DNA of 64,000 nucleotides from the NCBI RefSeq assembly GCF_001486165.1, contig NZ_LN908977.1:87731-151730 (forward strand). Direction: 5' to 3'. Numbering within the stretch: position 1 is the first letter of the stretch; each line of letters opens with the position of its first letter. Under the pieces are notes generated by a model. The model saw only the letters and a program-made list of their open reading frames with translations. It was not told the origin of the DNA and did no database searches. Source of the DNA: Bittarella massiliensis (ex Durand et al. 2017). Lineage in GTDB: Bacteria > Bacillota > Clostridia > Oscillospirales > Ruminococcaceae. A program made the translations under genes and the position numbers. Of this stretch, positions 6,936-15,496 are shown piece after piece.

Positions 6936-9107
6936 CTAGTGTTTCCGCTTTTTCAGGGACAGGGCCGCCAGGCCGGAGATGGCCAGCGCCGAGAAGGCGA
7001 TCAGGGAACCGGTGCTGTCGCCGGTGTTGACCGAGTCGCCCTTTTCCTTGCCGTCGTCAGGGGTGGGGGTGTCGGAACCGCCGCCCTGGTTGACCGCGGT
7101 GTAGTTGGCCTGCAGGGTGATGGACTTCTGACCGGCGTAGTCGCTGACGTAGTTGGCGGCGCGGCTGCCGTCCTCGGCGATGGCGCAGAGGTCGTGCAGG
7201 CCGTTGCCGATGCCGGGCACGGTGATGACGCCGTTTTCATCGGCGGTGTACTCGCCGAAGGCCTTGCCGTCGATCTCCACCTTGGCCCAGGCGCCGGCGG
7301 CGGGGTTGCCCTCGCTGTCCAGCAGGCTGACGGTGGCGTCGTACTGGGTGGCGGTGTAGCCGGTGTTGATGGCCTTGATCCGCCCGGTCTCGCTGAGGAC
7401 ACAGAGGCCGTCTTTGTTCTCGGGCAGGGTCATCAGGTACTTGATGTAGTCGGTCAGGAAGACGTCGTTGGAGGTGTCGGCCCCCACCACACTGACCTGG
7501 CCGTCGCCGTAGAAGGCGGGGTCGCACATGTAGTAGCCATCGCCGCCGCCCACTTCATAGGAGCCGGTCATGACCAACACGTACTTGTTGGTGGCGTTTT
7601 TGTCGATGGCGGTGCCGTCATCCAGGGTGATGCTCTGGACGCGGTTGCCCATGGTCTTGGCCGTCGAGTCCGTCGGGGTCTTGGTGGGGTCGTAGACGTA
7701 CTTCATGCCGGAGGGGATGAAGAAGCGGCCCTTGTTGCCGAAGATTTCGCCGGTGTTGGCGGTGTCGGCCCCCTCGGCGTTGACGGAAATCAGGCTGACG
7801 CCGTTCTCCACCATCTCCCACAGGGCTTTGTGGCTCATCTTCAGGTAGCGGGTCTCACCGCCGAAGGGCAGAACGGTGATGATGTCCTTCTTGGTGATGT
7901 CCCCGGCAGGGACGGAAGCGCGCACACCGCCGCCGCCGGTGTAACCGATCACCGGCAGGTTTTTCAGCTCGGCCGGGGCAGTTTGCTGCCACTGCAGGGT
8001 CCGCCAGCGGTTGGCGTCGGCCACCAGGTCGGCCATGTTGCTCTCGGCGCGGCGGCAGATGGGGGTGCCGGCGTAGAGGCCGATCTTGGTCTTGCCGATG
8101 ACCTCGGCGTACTTCTCATTGACCTCTTTGGCTACCGCGTCCGCCACTGTCTTGACGGTGGGGTCGGGGGTGTAGCCCTCTTTCATGGCCTTGTTGGTGA
8201 TGCCCTCGGACTTGATGTCCACGGTGCCGTCTTTTTTGACGGTGATGGTCACCTTGCCCACATAGGCCAGGGCGGTGCCGGTGGAGACGATGGTGGTGCT
8301 GCCCACTTTGATGGCGCCTTTGTTGCTCTCGGCGTAATCGCCGGCATTGCCCATCCGCTCCACGTGGTCATGGCCATCGACAATCAAGTTGATGCCGGTG
8401 ACATTCTCGGCCAGCCATTTGGAGGACCACTTGTTGGAGGACTCGCCCAGGTGGCAGAGGGCGATGACCACGTCGCAGCCCTGGGTGGTTTTCAGGTCGT
8501 TGACGGTGTTCTGGGCGACGGTTTTCAGGTCGTTGTTGTGGAAGTTGAGTTTGCCCACCTTGGCGGGCTGGCTCAATTCAAAGGTCTCGGGGGTGTCCAG
8601 TGCAAAGACGCCCACCTTGACGTTGCCGTAATCGAAGACCTTGGTCTTTTTCAACTTGTTCAGCCCGTCGATGATGTTCTCGGGGTCGTCGATGTTGGAG
8701 TTGAGGATGTCAAATTTGGCCGCCTTGATGTTGGCGGAGATTTCGTCCAGGGAGTAGTCGAACTCGTGGTTGCCCAGGGCGGCGGCGTCATAGCCGACCT
8801 CGTTCATGATTTTGATGGCGCTCTGCCCCTTGGAGTCGGCCACAAAGGGCGTCCCCTGGGAGTAGTCGCCGGCATCCACCAGCAGCACCTTCTGGCCGCC
8901 GGCTACCATGGACTTTTTCATGCCGGCCAGGTAGTCCAGCCCGGCGTGGGAATCGTCGCTCACCACGGCGCCGTGGACGTCGTTGGTGTGCAGTACGGTG
9001 ATGACGGTATCCTCTGCGTTGGGGGTTGCAAACGCGGTGGCCGCCATGCTCACCGTCAGGGCCGCTGCCAAAACGGCAGAGAGTCCCTTCTTGAAAAGCG
9101 GTTTCAT
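6936..9107 (-). CDS. Secreted bifunctional metallophosphatase/5'-nucleotidase
   Basis: A 723-residue extracellular enzyme of the UshA/YfkN family, expected to remove phosphate from nucleotides outside the cell. MKPLFKKGLSAVLAAALTVS... ending AFA is a signal peptide. The calcineurin-like metal site shows LHTNDVHG, DAGDYSQG, LGNHEFD, and later IVDGHDHVE. The C-terminal 5'-nucleotidase domain includes the substrate-binding region around GGGVRAS and GGDGY. The tail VNTGDST, a hydrophobic stretch and LKKRKH looks like a sortase-type anchor, but without a canonical LPxTG. Start 9107 is chosen because AAGGAGGA lies just upstream; codons before it belong to the leader. It is monocistronic with its own promoter and possible phosphate-type control elements. 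Confidence 0.93.
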   Translation of the reverse strand: MKPLFKKGLSAVLAAALTVSMAATAFATPNAEDTVITVLHTNDVHGAVVSDDSHAGLDYLAGMKKSMVAGGQKVLLVDAGDYSQGTPFVADSKGQSAIKIMNEVGYDAAALGNHEFDYSLDEISANIKAAKFDILNSNIDDPENIIDGLNKLKKTKVFDYGNVKVGVFALDTPETFELSQPAKVGKLNFHNNDLKTVAQNTVNDLKTTQGCDVVIALCHLGESSNKWSSKWLAENVTGINLIVDGHDHVERMGNAGDYAESNKGAIKVGSTTIVSTGTALAYVGKVTITVKKDGTVDIKSEGITNKAMKEGYTPDPTVKTVADAVAKEVNEKYAEVIGKTKIGLYAGTPICRRAESNMADLVADANRWRTLQWQQTAPAELKNLPVIGYTGGGGVRASVPAGDITKKDIITVLPFGGETRYLKMSHKALWEMVENGVSLISVNAEGADTANTGEIFGNKGRFFIPSGMKYVYDPTKTPTDSTAKTMGNRVQSITLDDGTAIDKNATNKYVLVMTGSYEVGGGDGYYMCDPAFYGDGQVSVVGADTSNDVFLTDYIKYLMTLPENKDGLCVLSETGRIKAINTGYTATQYDATVSLLDSEGNPAAGAWAKVEIDGKAFGEYTADENGVITVPGIGNGLHDLCAIAEDGSRAANYVSDYAGQKSITLQANYTAVNQGGGSDTPTPDDGKEKGDSVNTGDSTGSLIAFSALAISGLAALSLKKRKH

Positions 9108-9283
9108 CGTGTGTTTTCCTCCTTCTTTCATTTCCAGAGCCGCGAGATGCGGCCCTCCAATCGGAAGATCGCTCCGCTTCGGCCCCGCTCCCCGCGGCCT
9201 TTCCCAATCCGCAGGTCCAGAAGAGCGAGGGGAGATGGACAGTCCGATCTCCAGTCGAAACGGGAAACAATTTCCATATAGGT

Positions 9284-9311
9284 ATTATACAACATTTACA
9301 TATTTGCACAA
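9284..9311 (-). promoter_or_regulatory. Promoter of the 5'-nucleotidase gene
   Basis: On the minus strand, TTGTGC (9306-9311), 16-base spacer, TATAAT (9284-9289). This gives a 5' leader of about 170 nt. A run of 15 A residues lies immediately upstream (9313-9327 on plus). Confidence 0.7.
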
Positions 9312-9345
9312 CAAAAAAAAAAAAAAATGGATGCTTTGACGAATA

Positions 9346-9384
9346 ACCAAAGTTTCTGTAAAAAATATGTAAAGTGTAGTGAAA
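9346..9384 (-). promoter_or_regulatory. Possible Pho-box-like array, 11-nt phased
   Basis: Plus-strand hexamers ACCAAA (9346), TGTAAA (9357), TGTAAA (9368) and GTGAAA (9379) recur every 11 bases. Read on the minus strand they are TTTACA-like, as in the TTHACA repeats of PhoP boxes, and they lie upstream of the nucleotidase promoter. Only the two central copies are exact. Confidence 0.4.
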
Positions 9385-10776
9385 GACAGAGAAATCGGGA
9401 GCAAGTGAGGGGGATTTTTCCGCCTTATTTTGGAAACCGCAGATTTTGACAGATTTTTTACAAGTTGTTTTTCTCCGGAAACGAAGGATTGTTTCTCTTC
9501 ACGGTCTCCCTTCTTGATAAGGAGGGAGGGCTTGCTCTTTATCCGGGTGGCTGGCCGTTTCCGCCCGAAGGAGGAGAGGGGGACAAAACGCAAAGATGAT
9601 TGCCTGCCAAACCATCCCGCCGATGGGGCTTGGAGGGGGGAGTAGGCATTGGGGGAGGGCGGGCGGTGTCGGCGCGGAGAGTGCGCTTTTTCGCCCTTTC
9701 TTTTGAGAGCTGTTGCCGGGCAGCCCTTATAAAGGAGGGGAGGCCGCCCTCTGTGCCTGGCGCCGTCGGGTCCGTCGGCGCGGTGAAGGCCTTTTTTTGC
9801 AGTGAAGCACCTCTGCCGCGTCGAGATGCAGGAGAGCCCGGCCCAAAAGCGCCATCGGCAGCGGTCGCAGATGGGTTTTATCGGCCGTCCCTTTTGGGGC
9901 GACGAACCGGTTGGCCAGAGGGGAGAGGGCACTGCCGCCTTTTGATTGGCTCTACCCATTTGATTGGCGGGGCTGCCGTGGCGGAAGGGGAGACGGTCAT
10001 GCCCCCGGCAGAGCCGTTGAATCGACTCGGCCCCATCGGGCCCGGCACCGGCAGGTGTTTTAAGACGCACTTCCGTTTTTGGCCTGCTTTTGGCCTGCAT
10101 CGGCTGCCCTGTGGCCGCCAACCGGAGCAGTTGCCCTTTTACAGTGCCCCCTCTGATTGGCACCCTGCTGTTGGCAGCTTGTTTTGCCCGGTGCTTTCAG
10201 TGAACGTTTTTTTGAGGTGTGCTTCCTCTGGCGGGGCCGGCAGTTTTCGCGAATAGGGACCCGCCGCCAGAGCAGGTGGCCCTGCCGGTGCGGGCGAAGC
10301 ACGATGCTGCCCAGCCGTGTTTCAAGGTGTTGGCGTGGCCTGCCGCCTGCAGGGGGATGCTCACCTGCCACCAGTAAAGGGGCTGCTCCACCGTCTGGTC
10401 TGCGACCTGCTCTTCCCCGCGTTGACGTTGGAAATACGCTGCTGTCCTTTTTCGCATTCTTGCCTGTGGTGTCAACACAGGGTCCCCGACACCAAAACTG
10501 CCGGTTGCCCTGTTTGCGCTCGCAATCTATCTGTCGCTCGAAGATGGTCAAGCTGCTCTTTCCATTGCGAAATCCCACAGAGTTGGAGACGTCTATCTGG
10601 GGGAGGTATCTCTGCGAGGAGATGGGTGTGGTCGGGCACCCTTCTGCGACGATGTCCCTCCCGCCCAGATCTTTGCGCAAGTTGAGAGACCGCATTTGGA
10701 TGGTATCGAAGGGGGGCTCTTTTGGTGCATCGCCAAAACCCACCGGGCCCCCCAGCAGAGCGGGGAGGGCTGCAAC
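9385..10776. other. 1.4-kb region without a recognisable gene
   Basis: Long open frames exist on both strands (for example minus 9285-10163 and plus 10157-10846), but all have low-complexity shadow composition, no ribosome sites and no recognisable domain. I do not see RNase P, SRP, tmRNA or 6S landmarks. It may hold decayed genes or an unrecognised RNA. Confidence 0.45.
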
Positions 10777-10812
10777 AAAAAGAGCGCCGACCCCAAAAGG
10801 GTCGACGCTCTT
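10777..10812 (-). terminator. Terminator of the rpsF-ssb-rpsR operon
   Basis: AAGAGCGCCGACCC pairs with GGGTCGACGCTCTT around CAAAA, with one internal mismatch. The flanking A run (10777-10781) gives the minus-strand U tract, about 30 bases after the rpsR stop. Confidence 0.85.
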
Positions 10813-10842
10813 GACAGAGACAAGTGAAGTCCGGCTGCCTAA

Positions 10843-11181
10843 TTAGTCGTTGGTGTAGGGCAGCAGGGCCAGATGACGGGCGCGCTTGATGGCGGTCGTC
10901 AGGGCGCGCTGGTGGAACGCGCAGGTGCCGGTCACACGGCGGGGGACGATCTTTCCCCGGTCGGACAGGTACCGTCTCAGCTTGCTGATGTCTTTGTAGT
11001 CGATGGTCTCGGCCTTGTCGGCGCAGAAAGCGCAGACCTTGCGGCGGCCGCGTTTGCCGCCGCGGAACCCGCCGCCTCTCCGGTCGCGGTTATACTCCCG
11101 GGGCTCGCGGTTCTCGCGGGGGGCCGGAGCGGTGCTGGAAGCAGCGGCAGGGGCCGCTGCAGTGGTGGTTTTCTCTTCCAC
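10843..11181 (-). CDS. rpsR: 30S ribosomal protein S18
   Basis: A 112-residue S18. The core [23 protein letters not shown] and the C-terminal [20 protein letters not shown] are diagnostic. It retains cysteines (VCAFC and TCAFH), so it is a zinc-binding (C+) form. The first about 45 residues are an Ala/Pro/Thr-rich then Arg/Gly-rich extension, making it longer than the usual 75-80 residues. The start is GTG 11181, eight bases after AAGGAGG. It is the last gene of the conserved rpsF-ssb-rpsR operon; S6 and S18 form a pair in the 30S subunit. Confidence 0.95.
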   Translation of the reverse strand: MEEKTTTAAAPAAASSTAPAPRENREPREYNRDRRGGGFRGGKRGRRKVCAFCADKAETIDYKDISKLRRYLSDRGKIVPRRVTGTCAFHQRALTTAIKRARHLALLPYTND

Positions 11182-11199
11182 GGTCGTTTCCTCCTTGTG

Positions 11200-11652
11200 T
11201 TAGAATGGGAGATCGTCGTCGCTGGCGATCTCTTCAAAGTCACCGGTGCTGCCCGACGAAAAGCTCATAACGTCGCTTTGGGGGGGCTGCTGCGGCATGG
11301 AGAAGGTCGTCCCGCCGCTCTGAGAAGCGGAGGATTTGCTCTCACAAAAATGCACGTTGTCGGCCACGATCTCAAAGGCAGTGCGGTTGTTGCCGTCGCG
11401 GTCCTGGTACTTGCGGGTCTGGATCGACCCGTTGACGGCGATCATATTTCCCTTTTTGAAGTAGCGGCAGACAAATTCGGCGGTGCTGCGCCAGGCCACA
11501 ACGTTGATGAAATCGGTCTCGCGCTCCTGCCCTTGACGGACGAAGGAGCGGGCCACCGCCACCGAAAAGCTGGTGACGGGCACGTTGTTGGGGGTGTGGC
11601 GAAGCTCCGGGTCGGCTGTCAATCTGCCCATGATGGCTGCGATGTTCAACAT
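11200..11652 (-). CDS. ssb: Single-stranded DNA-binding protein
   Basis: A 150-residue SSB that coats single-stranded DNA during replication and repair. Residues 1-105 form the OB fold (LNIAAIMGRLTADPELR, TDFINVVAWRSTAEF). A Ser/Gln/Pro-rich linker leads to the acidic tip DDDLPF, which recruits repair and replication partners. It lies between rpsF and rpsR, the usual Firmicutes order. Confidence 0.97.
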   Translation of the reverse strand: MLNIAAIMGRLTADPELRHTPNNVPVTSFSVAVARSFVRQGQERETDFINVVAWRSTAEFVCRYFKKGNMIAVNGSIQTRKYQDRDGNNRTAFEIVADNVHFCESKSSASQSGGTTFSMPQQPPQSDVMSFSSGSTGDFEEIASDDDLPF

Positions 11653-11671
11653 AAGCCGTTCCCCTTTCCGC

Positions 11672-11962
11672 TTACTGCTCTTTTTTGATGATCAGTGTGC
11701 GCAGGATGCCGCTGGTGATCTTGTAGACGCGGTCGAGTTCGGCGGGGAACTCGGGCTCGCAGCTGAAGTTGATCAGCACGTAGTAGCCCTCGTTCTCGTG
11801 GTCGATCTCGTAAGCCAGGCGGCGTTTGCCCCACTCGTCCACCGAGTCAACGGTACCGTTTTGAGCGATCAGGGTCTGGAATTTCTCGACGAGGGCTTTG
11901 ATCCCCTCTTCTCCCTGTTTGGTGCTCAGCACGATCACGGTCTCGTAATTTACCTTTGCCAT
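11672..11962 (-). CDS. rpsF: 30S ribosomal protein S6
   Basis: A 96-residue S6 of normal length. YETVIVLSTKQGEE at the start and WGKRRLAYEIDHENEGYYVLINF in the centre are family hallmarks. It is the first gene of the rpsF-ssb-rpsR operon, with a consensus promoter 75 bases upstream and an AAAGGAGGTGC ribosome site. In many Firmicutes this operon is repressed by the S6:S18 complex binding its leader RNA. Confidence 0.97.
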   Translation of the reverse strand: MAKVNYETVIVLSTKQGEEGIKALVEKFQTLIAQNGTVDSVDEWGKRRLAYEIDHENEGYYVLINFSCEPEFPAELDRVYKITSGILRTLIIKKEQ

Positions 11963-12035
11963 TTTGAATGCACCTCCTTTTGGACATTAGGTCCCCGCAA
12001 AGGGGACAAGGATGTTGCGAAGCGCAACAAAATAA
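11963..12035 (-). promoter_or_regulatory. rpsF 5' leader with two hairpins
   Basis: Minus-strand RNA can form TTGTTGCG/CGCAACA-type and GTCCCC/GGGGAC stems before the ribosome site. Position and structure suit an S6:S18 autoregulatory leader, but I could not confirm the diagnostic bulge of that motif by eye. Confidence 0.4.
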
Positions 12036-12063
12036 TTATACCAGAAAAAACCGCAAAGTCAAC
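12036..12063 (-). promoter_or_regulatory. rpsF operon promoter
   Basis: Minus strand TTGACT (12058-12063), 16-base spacer, perfect TATAAT (12036-12041). Confidence 0.85.
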
Positions 12064-12085
12064 GGCGGGCTCGGCAGATCGCGCA

Positions 12086-12123
12086 AAAAAAGCCGCAGAA
12101 AATCGGCGTTTCCACGGCTTTTG
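12086..12123 (-). terminator. galU terminator
   Basis: AAAAGCCG (plus 12089-12096) pairs with CGGCTTTT (12116-12123); the A run at 12086-12092 supplies U residues on the minus strand, nine bases beyond the galU stop. It lies right upstream of the rpsF promoter. Confidence 0.6.
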
Positions 12124-12131
12124 GGCGGGCT

Positions 12132-13007
12132 TTACAGCCGGCCGGCAAAGTCCTTGAGGTAGGCGCGGAAGTCCTCGCCGATCTCGGGGTGGTCGATCCC
12201 CACCTCGACGATGGCCTTTAGGACCCCCAGCTTGTTGCCCATGTCGTAGCGGGTGCCCACATAGTCGACCCCCACCATCCCTTCCGAGAGGGCCAGTTCC
12301 CGCATGGCGTCGGTCAGCTGGATCTCGCCGCCGGCCCCGGGGGCGGTGTGCTCGAGGATGTCGAAGATGTCGGGGGTGAGGACGCAGCGCCCGAGGATCG
12401 AGAAGAGGGAGAGCACCTCCGCCTCGGTCTGGGGCTTCTCCACCATGTTGTCGATGGCGTAGAGGTTCCCCTCCAGCGGCTTCACCGCCAGGGAGGAGTA
12501 CTTGGAGATGTCGGCTGCCGGCACCTCTTTGATGCCCACGCAGGCCTTGCCGTAGGTCTCATAGGCCCGCATCAACTGGCCGCAGACCGGGTCTTTGGAG
12601 ACGATGACGTCGTCGCCGTAGAGGACGGCGAAGGGCTCGTCCCCCACAAAGTTTTTGGCCTGCAGGATGGCGTGGCCCAACCCCTTTTGCTCCTTCTGGC
12701 GCAGGTAGGTGATGTTGGCGATCTCGGCGATGGAGACCACCTGGTCGTAGAGGGCCTTCTTCCCGCTGTCGAGGAGTTTTTGCTCCAGCACGGGGGAGCG
12801 GTCGAAGTGGTCTTCCATCACCCCTTTGCCCCGGGAGGTGATGATGAGGATCTCCTCGATGCCGGCGGCAGCCGCCTCCTCCACAATGTACTGGATGGCG
12901 GGCTTGTCCACAATGGGGAGCATCTCTTTGGGCATGGCCTTGGTCGCGGGCAGCACCCGGGTGCCCAGGCCGGCGGCGGGGATGACGGCTTTGCGAATTT
13001 TTTGCAT
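12132..13007 (-). CDS. galU: UTP-glucose-1-phosphate uridylyltransferase
   Basis: A 291-residue cytosolic enzyme making UDP-glucose from UTP and glucose-1-phosphate for wall, glycolipid and capsule synthesis. The signature PAAGLGTRVLPATKAMPKEM opens the protein; later KGLGHAILQAK and GDDV follow the nucleotidyltransferase pattern. MQKIRKAVIP at 13007 is preferred over the upstream GTG because TAGGAG then lies 11 bases away. It stands alone between two terminated units. Confidence 0.96.
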   Translation of the reverse strand: MQKIRKAVIPAAGLGTRVLPATKAMPKEMLPIVDKPAIQYIVEEAAAAGIEEILIITSRGKGVMEDHFDRSPVLEQKLLDSGKKALYDQVVSIAEIANITYLRQKEQKGLGHAILQAKNFVGDEPFAVLYGDDVIVSKDPVCGQLMRAYETYGKACVGIKEVPAADISKYSSLAVKPLEGNLYAIDNMVEKPQTEAEVLSLFSILGRCVLTPDIFDILEHTAPGAGGEIQLTDAMRELALSEGMVGVDYVGTRYDMGNKLGVLKAIVEVGIDHPEIGEDFRAYLKDFAGRL

Positions 13008-13057
13008 CGTCTTTAGCACTCCTATCGTCGGTATGGTTTGGTGTGTGGTCGGTGAAA

Positions 13058-13999
13058 TCAGAACCCGGCGGCGGTCAACAGGGTGCCGACCAGGCTGGAA
13101 ATCATCAGCAGCAGGCCCACAGTGAGGACCGCCCAGCGGCAGACCCCGCCCTTTTTGTGGTAGAGGCGCAGCGTCTCGGTGCGGTCGAGCCCCATGGCCT
13201 GGATCCGCTTGATCTTTTTGACCACCGAGCGCCGGTAGATGGCGTTGGCGAAGAGGCCGAAGAAGATCTGCACGGCCATCATCAGCAGGCTGGTGACGGT
13301 GTAGGCCACGGCAAAGGGGCCGGTGAGGAGGGTGTTGATTTGGGATTCAGGGGTCAAAAAGAAGATGATGCCGGGGATGTTGAGGGTGATGTTGAGCAGG
13401 ATGGAGAGCAGGGCCACCGGCCAGACCTTGCGAAAGAGCATGTAGAGGGGGGTGATGAAGAACCCCGACCAGGAGAAGGAGAGCTTGCGCCCCCGCATGT
13501 CCATATTTTTGAACTGATAGAGGTAGTAACCCGAGCTGGGGCCGATGAACTCGGCCATGTCCTCCACCCGGATGCCGTCGATGGTGTCTTCGGGATCGAC
13601 CCCGCCGTACTTGATGTTTTGCTGGTTCGCGGCCATCGGGCCAAACCCCGGCCCGGCGGCGTATTGCTGCTGCTGGCTCTCCAGCGGCTTGCCGCAGGAG
13701 ATGCAGAAGAGGGCGCCCGGCGGGTTGGCGGCGTGGCAGTGGGGGCAGGGGCGGGAGAAGCCGTCCCCCTCCTGCCCGGGGGCCGCGCCCCCCTCGATCC
13801 CCGGCGCGGCGGCCGGGGCCTTTTTCTCCGGCTGCCAGGCAAAGTCCTCGCCGTGGTGCTCGGCGTTGGCGCAGTGGCCGAGCTGAAAGTAGCAGTCCCG
13901 GTGGTGGGGGGTGCCGCACTCCGGGCAGACGACGATCTGGTCGCCGTCTGCAAACGCCTTGTGACAAACCGGGCATAATTCGCCCTTGTATGAAGCCAA
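13058..13999 (-). CDS. RING-like/zinc-ribbon protein with DUF2628 membrane domain
   Basis: A 313-residue protein of unknown function. Residues about 9-40 form a prokaryotic RING finger-like site (CPVCHKAF, CPECGTPHHRDCY). A second zinc ribbon follows near residues 84-105 (CPHCHAANPPG, CISCGKPL). The C-terminal half contains the DUF2628-type segment around SGFFITPLYMLFRKVW and about four hydrophobic helices. The start is TTG 13999, eight bases after GGAGGTG. The gene is preceded by a leader with a terminator hairpin (14017-14113), suggesting attenuation. Confidence 0.85.
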   Translation of the reverse strand: MASYKGELCPVCHKAFADGDQIVVCPECGTPHHRDCYFQLGHCANAEHHGEDFAWQPEKKAPAAAPGIEGGAAPGQEGDGFSRPCPHCHAANPPGALFCISCGKPLESQQQQYAAGPGFGPMAANQQNIKYGGVDPEDTIDGIRVEDMAEFIGPSSGYYLYQFKNMDMRGRKLSFSWSGFFITPLYMLFRKVWPVALLSILLNITLNIPGIIFFLTPESQINTLLTGPFAVAYTVTSLLMMAVQIFFGLFANAIYRRSVVKKIKRIQAMGLDRTETLRLYHKKGGVCRWAVLTVGLLLMISSLVGTLLTAAGF

Positions 14000-14016
14000 G
14001 AAAGGTTCACCTCCAT

Positions 14017-14113
14017 AAAAAAGGGGCGGACGGCGACCGTCCGCCCCTCGGCCGCTGCCGGGGGCTGAGGGCCCGCCGGCGCGGCGTCTCTTTGCCCCGA
14101 AAGGGCAAAGAGA
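14017..14113 (-). promoter_or_regulatory. Leader with terminator hairpin before the zinc-ribbon gene
   Basis: Read on the minus strand, a first perfect hairpin (TCTCTTTGCCC with GGGCAAAGAGA, 14087-14113) is followed by a second perfect 11-bp stem (GGGGCGGACGG/CCGTCCGCCCC, 14023-14047) and TTTTTT, and the ribosome site GGAGGTG begins only two bases later. It can be an attenuator of the gene at 13999, or simply a terminator for an upstream transcript. Confidence 0.6.
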
Positions 14114-14204
14114 GATTCTTCTATATTATATCGCACCGCCCTCAAAAATCCAATAGATTGTGTGAAAGAATTGAAAACAGAGGGAAAATGAGGGGGTGCG
14201 GCGG

Positions 14205-14233
14205 TTGAAAAGCCGGGCGACGGGTGGTAGAAT
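14205..14233 (+). promoter_or_regulatory. prfB promoter
   Basis: TTGAAA (14205-14210), 17-base spacer, TAGAAT (14228-14233), about 64 bases before the prfB start. Confidence 0.8.
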
Positions 14234-14296
14234 ACCCAGGGGACAGCGGCGACCGCCGCGTCCGCTTTACACTTGCTTTTTCGGAAGGGGACGCCA

Positions 14297-15418
14297 ATGT
14301 TATTGCAGATAGAAGAGCTCAAACAGCGCTTGGAGGGGCTGGAAACCCCGCTGAAAGAACTGGGGGTCTCCCTGGACCTGGAGGGAAAGGCCGCCGAACT
14401 GGCTCGGTTGGAAAGCCAGTCCGCCGACCCCGCCTTTTGGGAGGACATGAAGGCCTCCCAAAAGATCCTCAAACAAATCAGCGACATCAAGGACGTGCTG
14501 GCCCGCTATCAAAAGCTGCAGGGCGCCTATGAGGACGCCGCCACCCTCATCGAGATCGCCCTGGAAGAGGGCGACGAGTCGATGACCGAGGAGATCACCG
14601 CCGCTGTCGCCCAGGTGGAGGAGGAGCTGCAGGACCAGCGGCTGTCCACCCTCCTCTCGGGCGAGTTTGACGGCAACAACGCCATCCTCACCTTTCACGC
14701 CGGGGCCGGCGGCACCGAGGCGCAGGACTGGGCCGAGATGCTCTACCGGATGTATGGCCGCTACGCCCAGCGCCACGGCTTCAAGGTCAAGGTGCTGGAC
14801 TACCTGGACGGGGAGGAGGCCGGTCTCAAATCCGCCTCCATCCTCATTGAAGGGCAGAACGCCTACGGCTATTTGAAGGGGGAGAACGGGGTGCACCGGC
14901 TGGTGCGGGTCTCGCCCTTTGACTCCTCCGGCCGCCGCCACACCTCCTTTGCCTCGCTGGAGGTGGTGCCCGAGATCGACGACGACCTGGACGTGCAGAT
15001 CCGGGACGAGGACCTGCGGGTGGACACCTACCGCTCCAGCGGCGCGGGCGGCCAGCACGTCAACAAGACCGAGTCGGCCATCCGCATCACCCACCTGCCC
15101 ACCGGCATCGTGGTGGCCTGCCAGAACGAGCGCAGCCAGCACCAGAACCGGGAGGTGGCCATGAAGATGCTCCTCTCCAAACTGATGAAGATCAAGGAGC
15201 AGGAGAATTTCGAGCGCATCGAGGACATCAAGGGCGACCAGAAGGAGATCGGCTGGGGCTCCCAGATCCGCTCCTACGTCTTCATGCCCTACACCATGGT
15301 CAAGGACCACCGCACCGGCTTTGAGGTGGGCAATGTGGGCGCCGTGATGGACGGGGACCTGGACGGGTTCATCAACGCCTATCTCACCGCCGCCAGCCTG
15401 GGCAAACTGGCCAAATAG
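14297..15418 (+). CDS. prfB: Peptide chain release factor 2
   Basis: A 373-residue class I release factor that ends translation at UGA and UAA. It has the SPF codon-recognition motif (VSPFDSSGRRH) and the catalytic GGQ loop (SSGAGGQHVNKTESA). Unlike in many bacteria, the N-terminal region around GVSLDLEGKAAEL is in one continuous frame, so no programmed +1 frameshift is needed. ATG 14297 follows GGAAGGGG by 5 bases. A bidirectional terminator lies behind it. Confidence 0.97.
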   Translation: MLLQIEELKQRLEGLETPLKELGVSLDLEGKAAELARLESQSADPAFWEDMKASQKILKQISDIKDVLARYQKLQGAYEDAATLIEIALEEGDESMTEEITAAVAQVEEELQDQRLSTLLSGEFDGNNAILTFHAGAGGTEAQDWAEMLYRMYGRYAQRHGFKVKVLDYLDGEEAGLKSASILIEGQNAYGYLKGENGVHRLVRVSPFDSSGRRHTSFASLEVVPEIDDDLDVQIRDEDLRVDTYRSSGAGGQHVNKTESAIRITHLPTGIVVACQNERSQHQNREVAMKMLLSKLMKIKEQENFERIEDIKGDQKEIGWGSQIRSYVFMPYTMVKDHRTGFEVGNVGAVMDGDLDGFINAYLTAASLGKLAK

Positions 15419-15423
15419 CGCGT

Positions 15424-15469
15424 TTTAAAAAGAGAGGGCCGCACGGCAGGGTGCGGCCCTCTCTCTTTT
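15424..15469. terminator. Bidirectional terminator between prfB and the nucleosidase
   Basis: A perfect 14-bp stem (AGAGAGGGCCGCAC at 15431-15444 with GTGCGGCCCTCTCT at 15451-15464) flanked by AAAA and TTTT, so it can serve both converging genes. Confidence 0.9.
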
Positions 15470-15496
15470 GCGCCCTTGCGGAAGGGCCAGGCGGGG

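Noticed and set aside
6795-9281. 828-residue plus-strand frame
   Set aside because: Perfect antisense of the 5'-nucleotidase, Val/Gly/Asp-rich; the minus-strand gene has clear signal peptide and catalytic motifs.
9285-10163. 292-residue minus-strand frame and overlapping plus-strand frames to 10846
   Set aside because: Low-complexity Arg/Pro/Gly composition, no ribosome sites, no domains; treated as non-coding.
14273-14420. Programmed frameshift in prfB
   Set aside because: Searched for and not found; the frame is continuous from ATG 14297.
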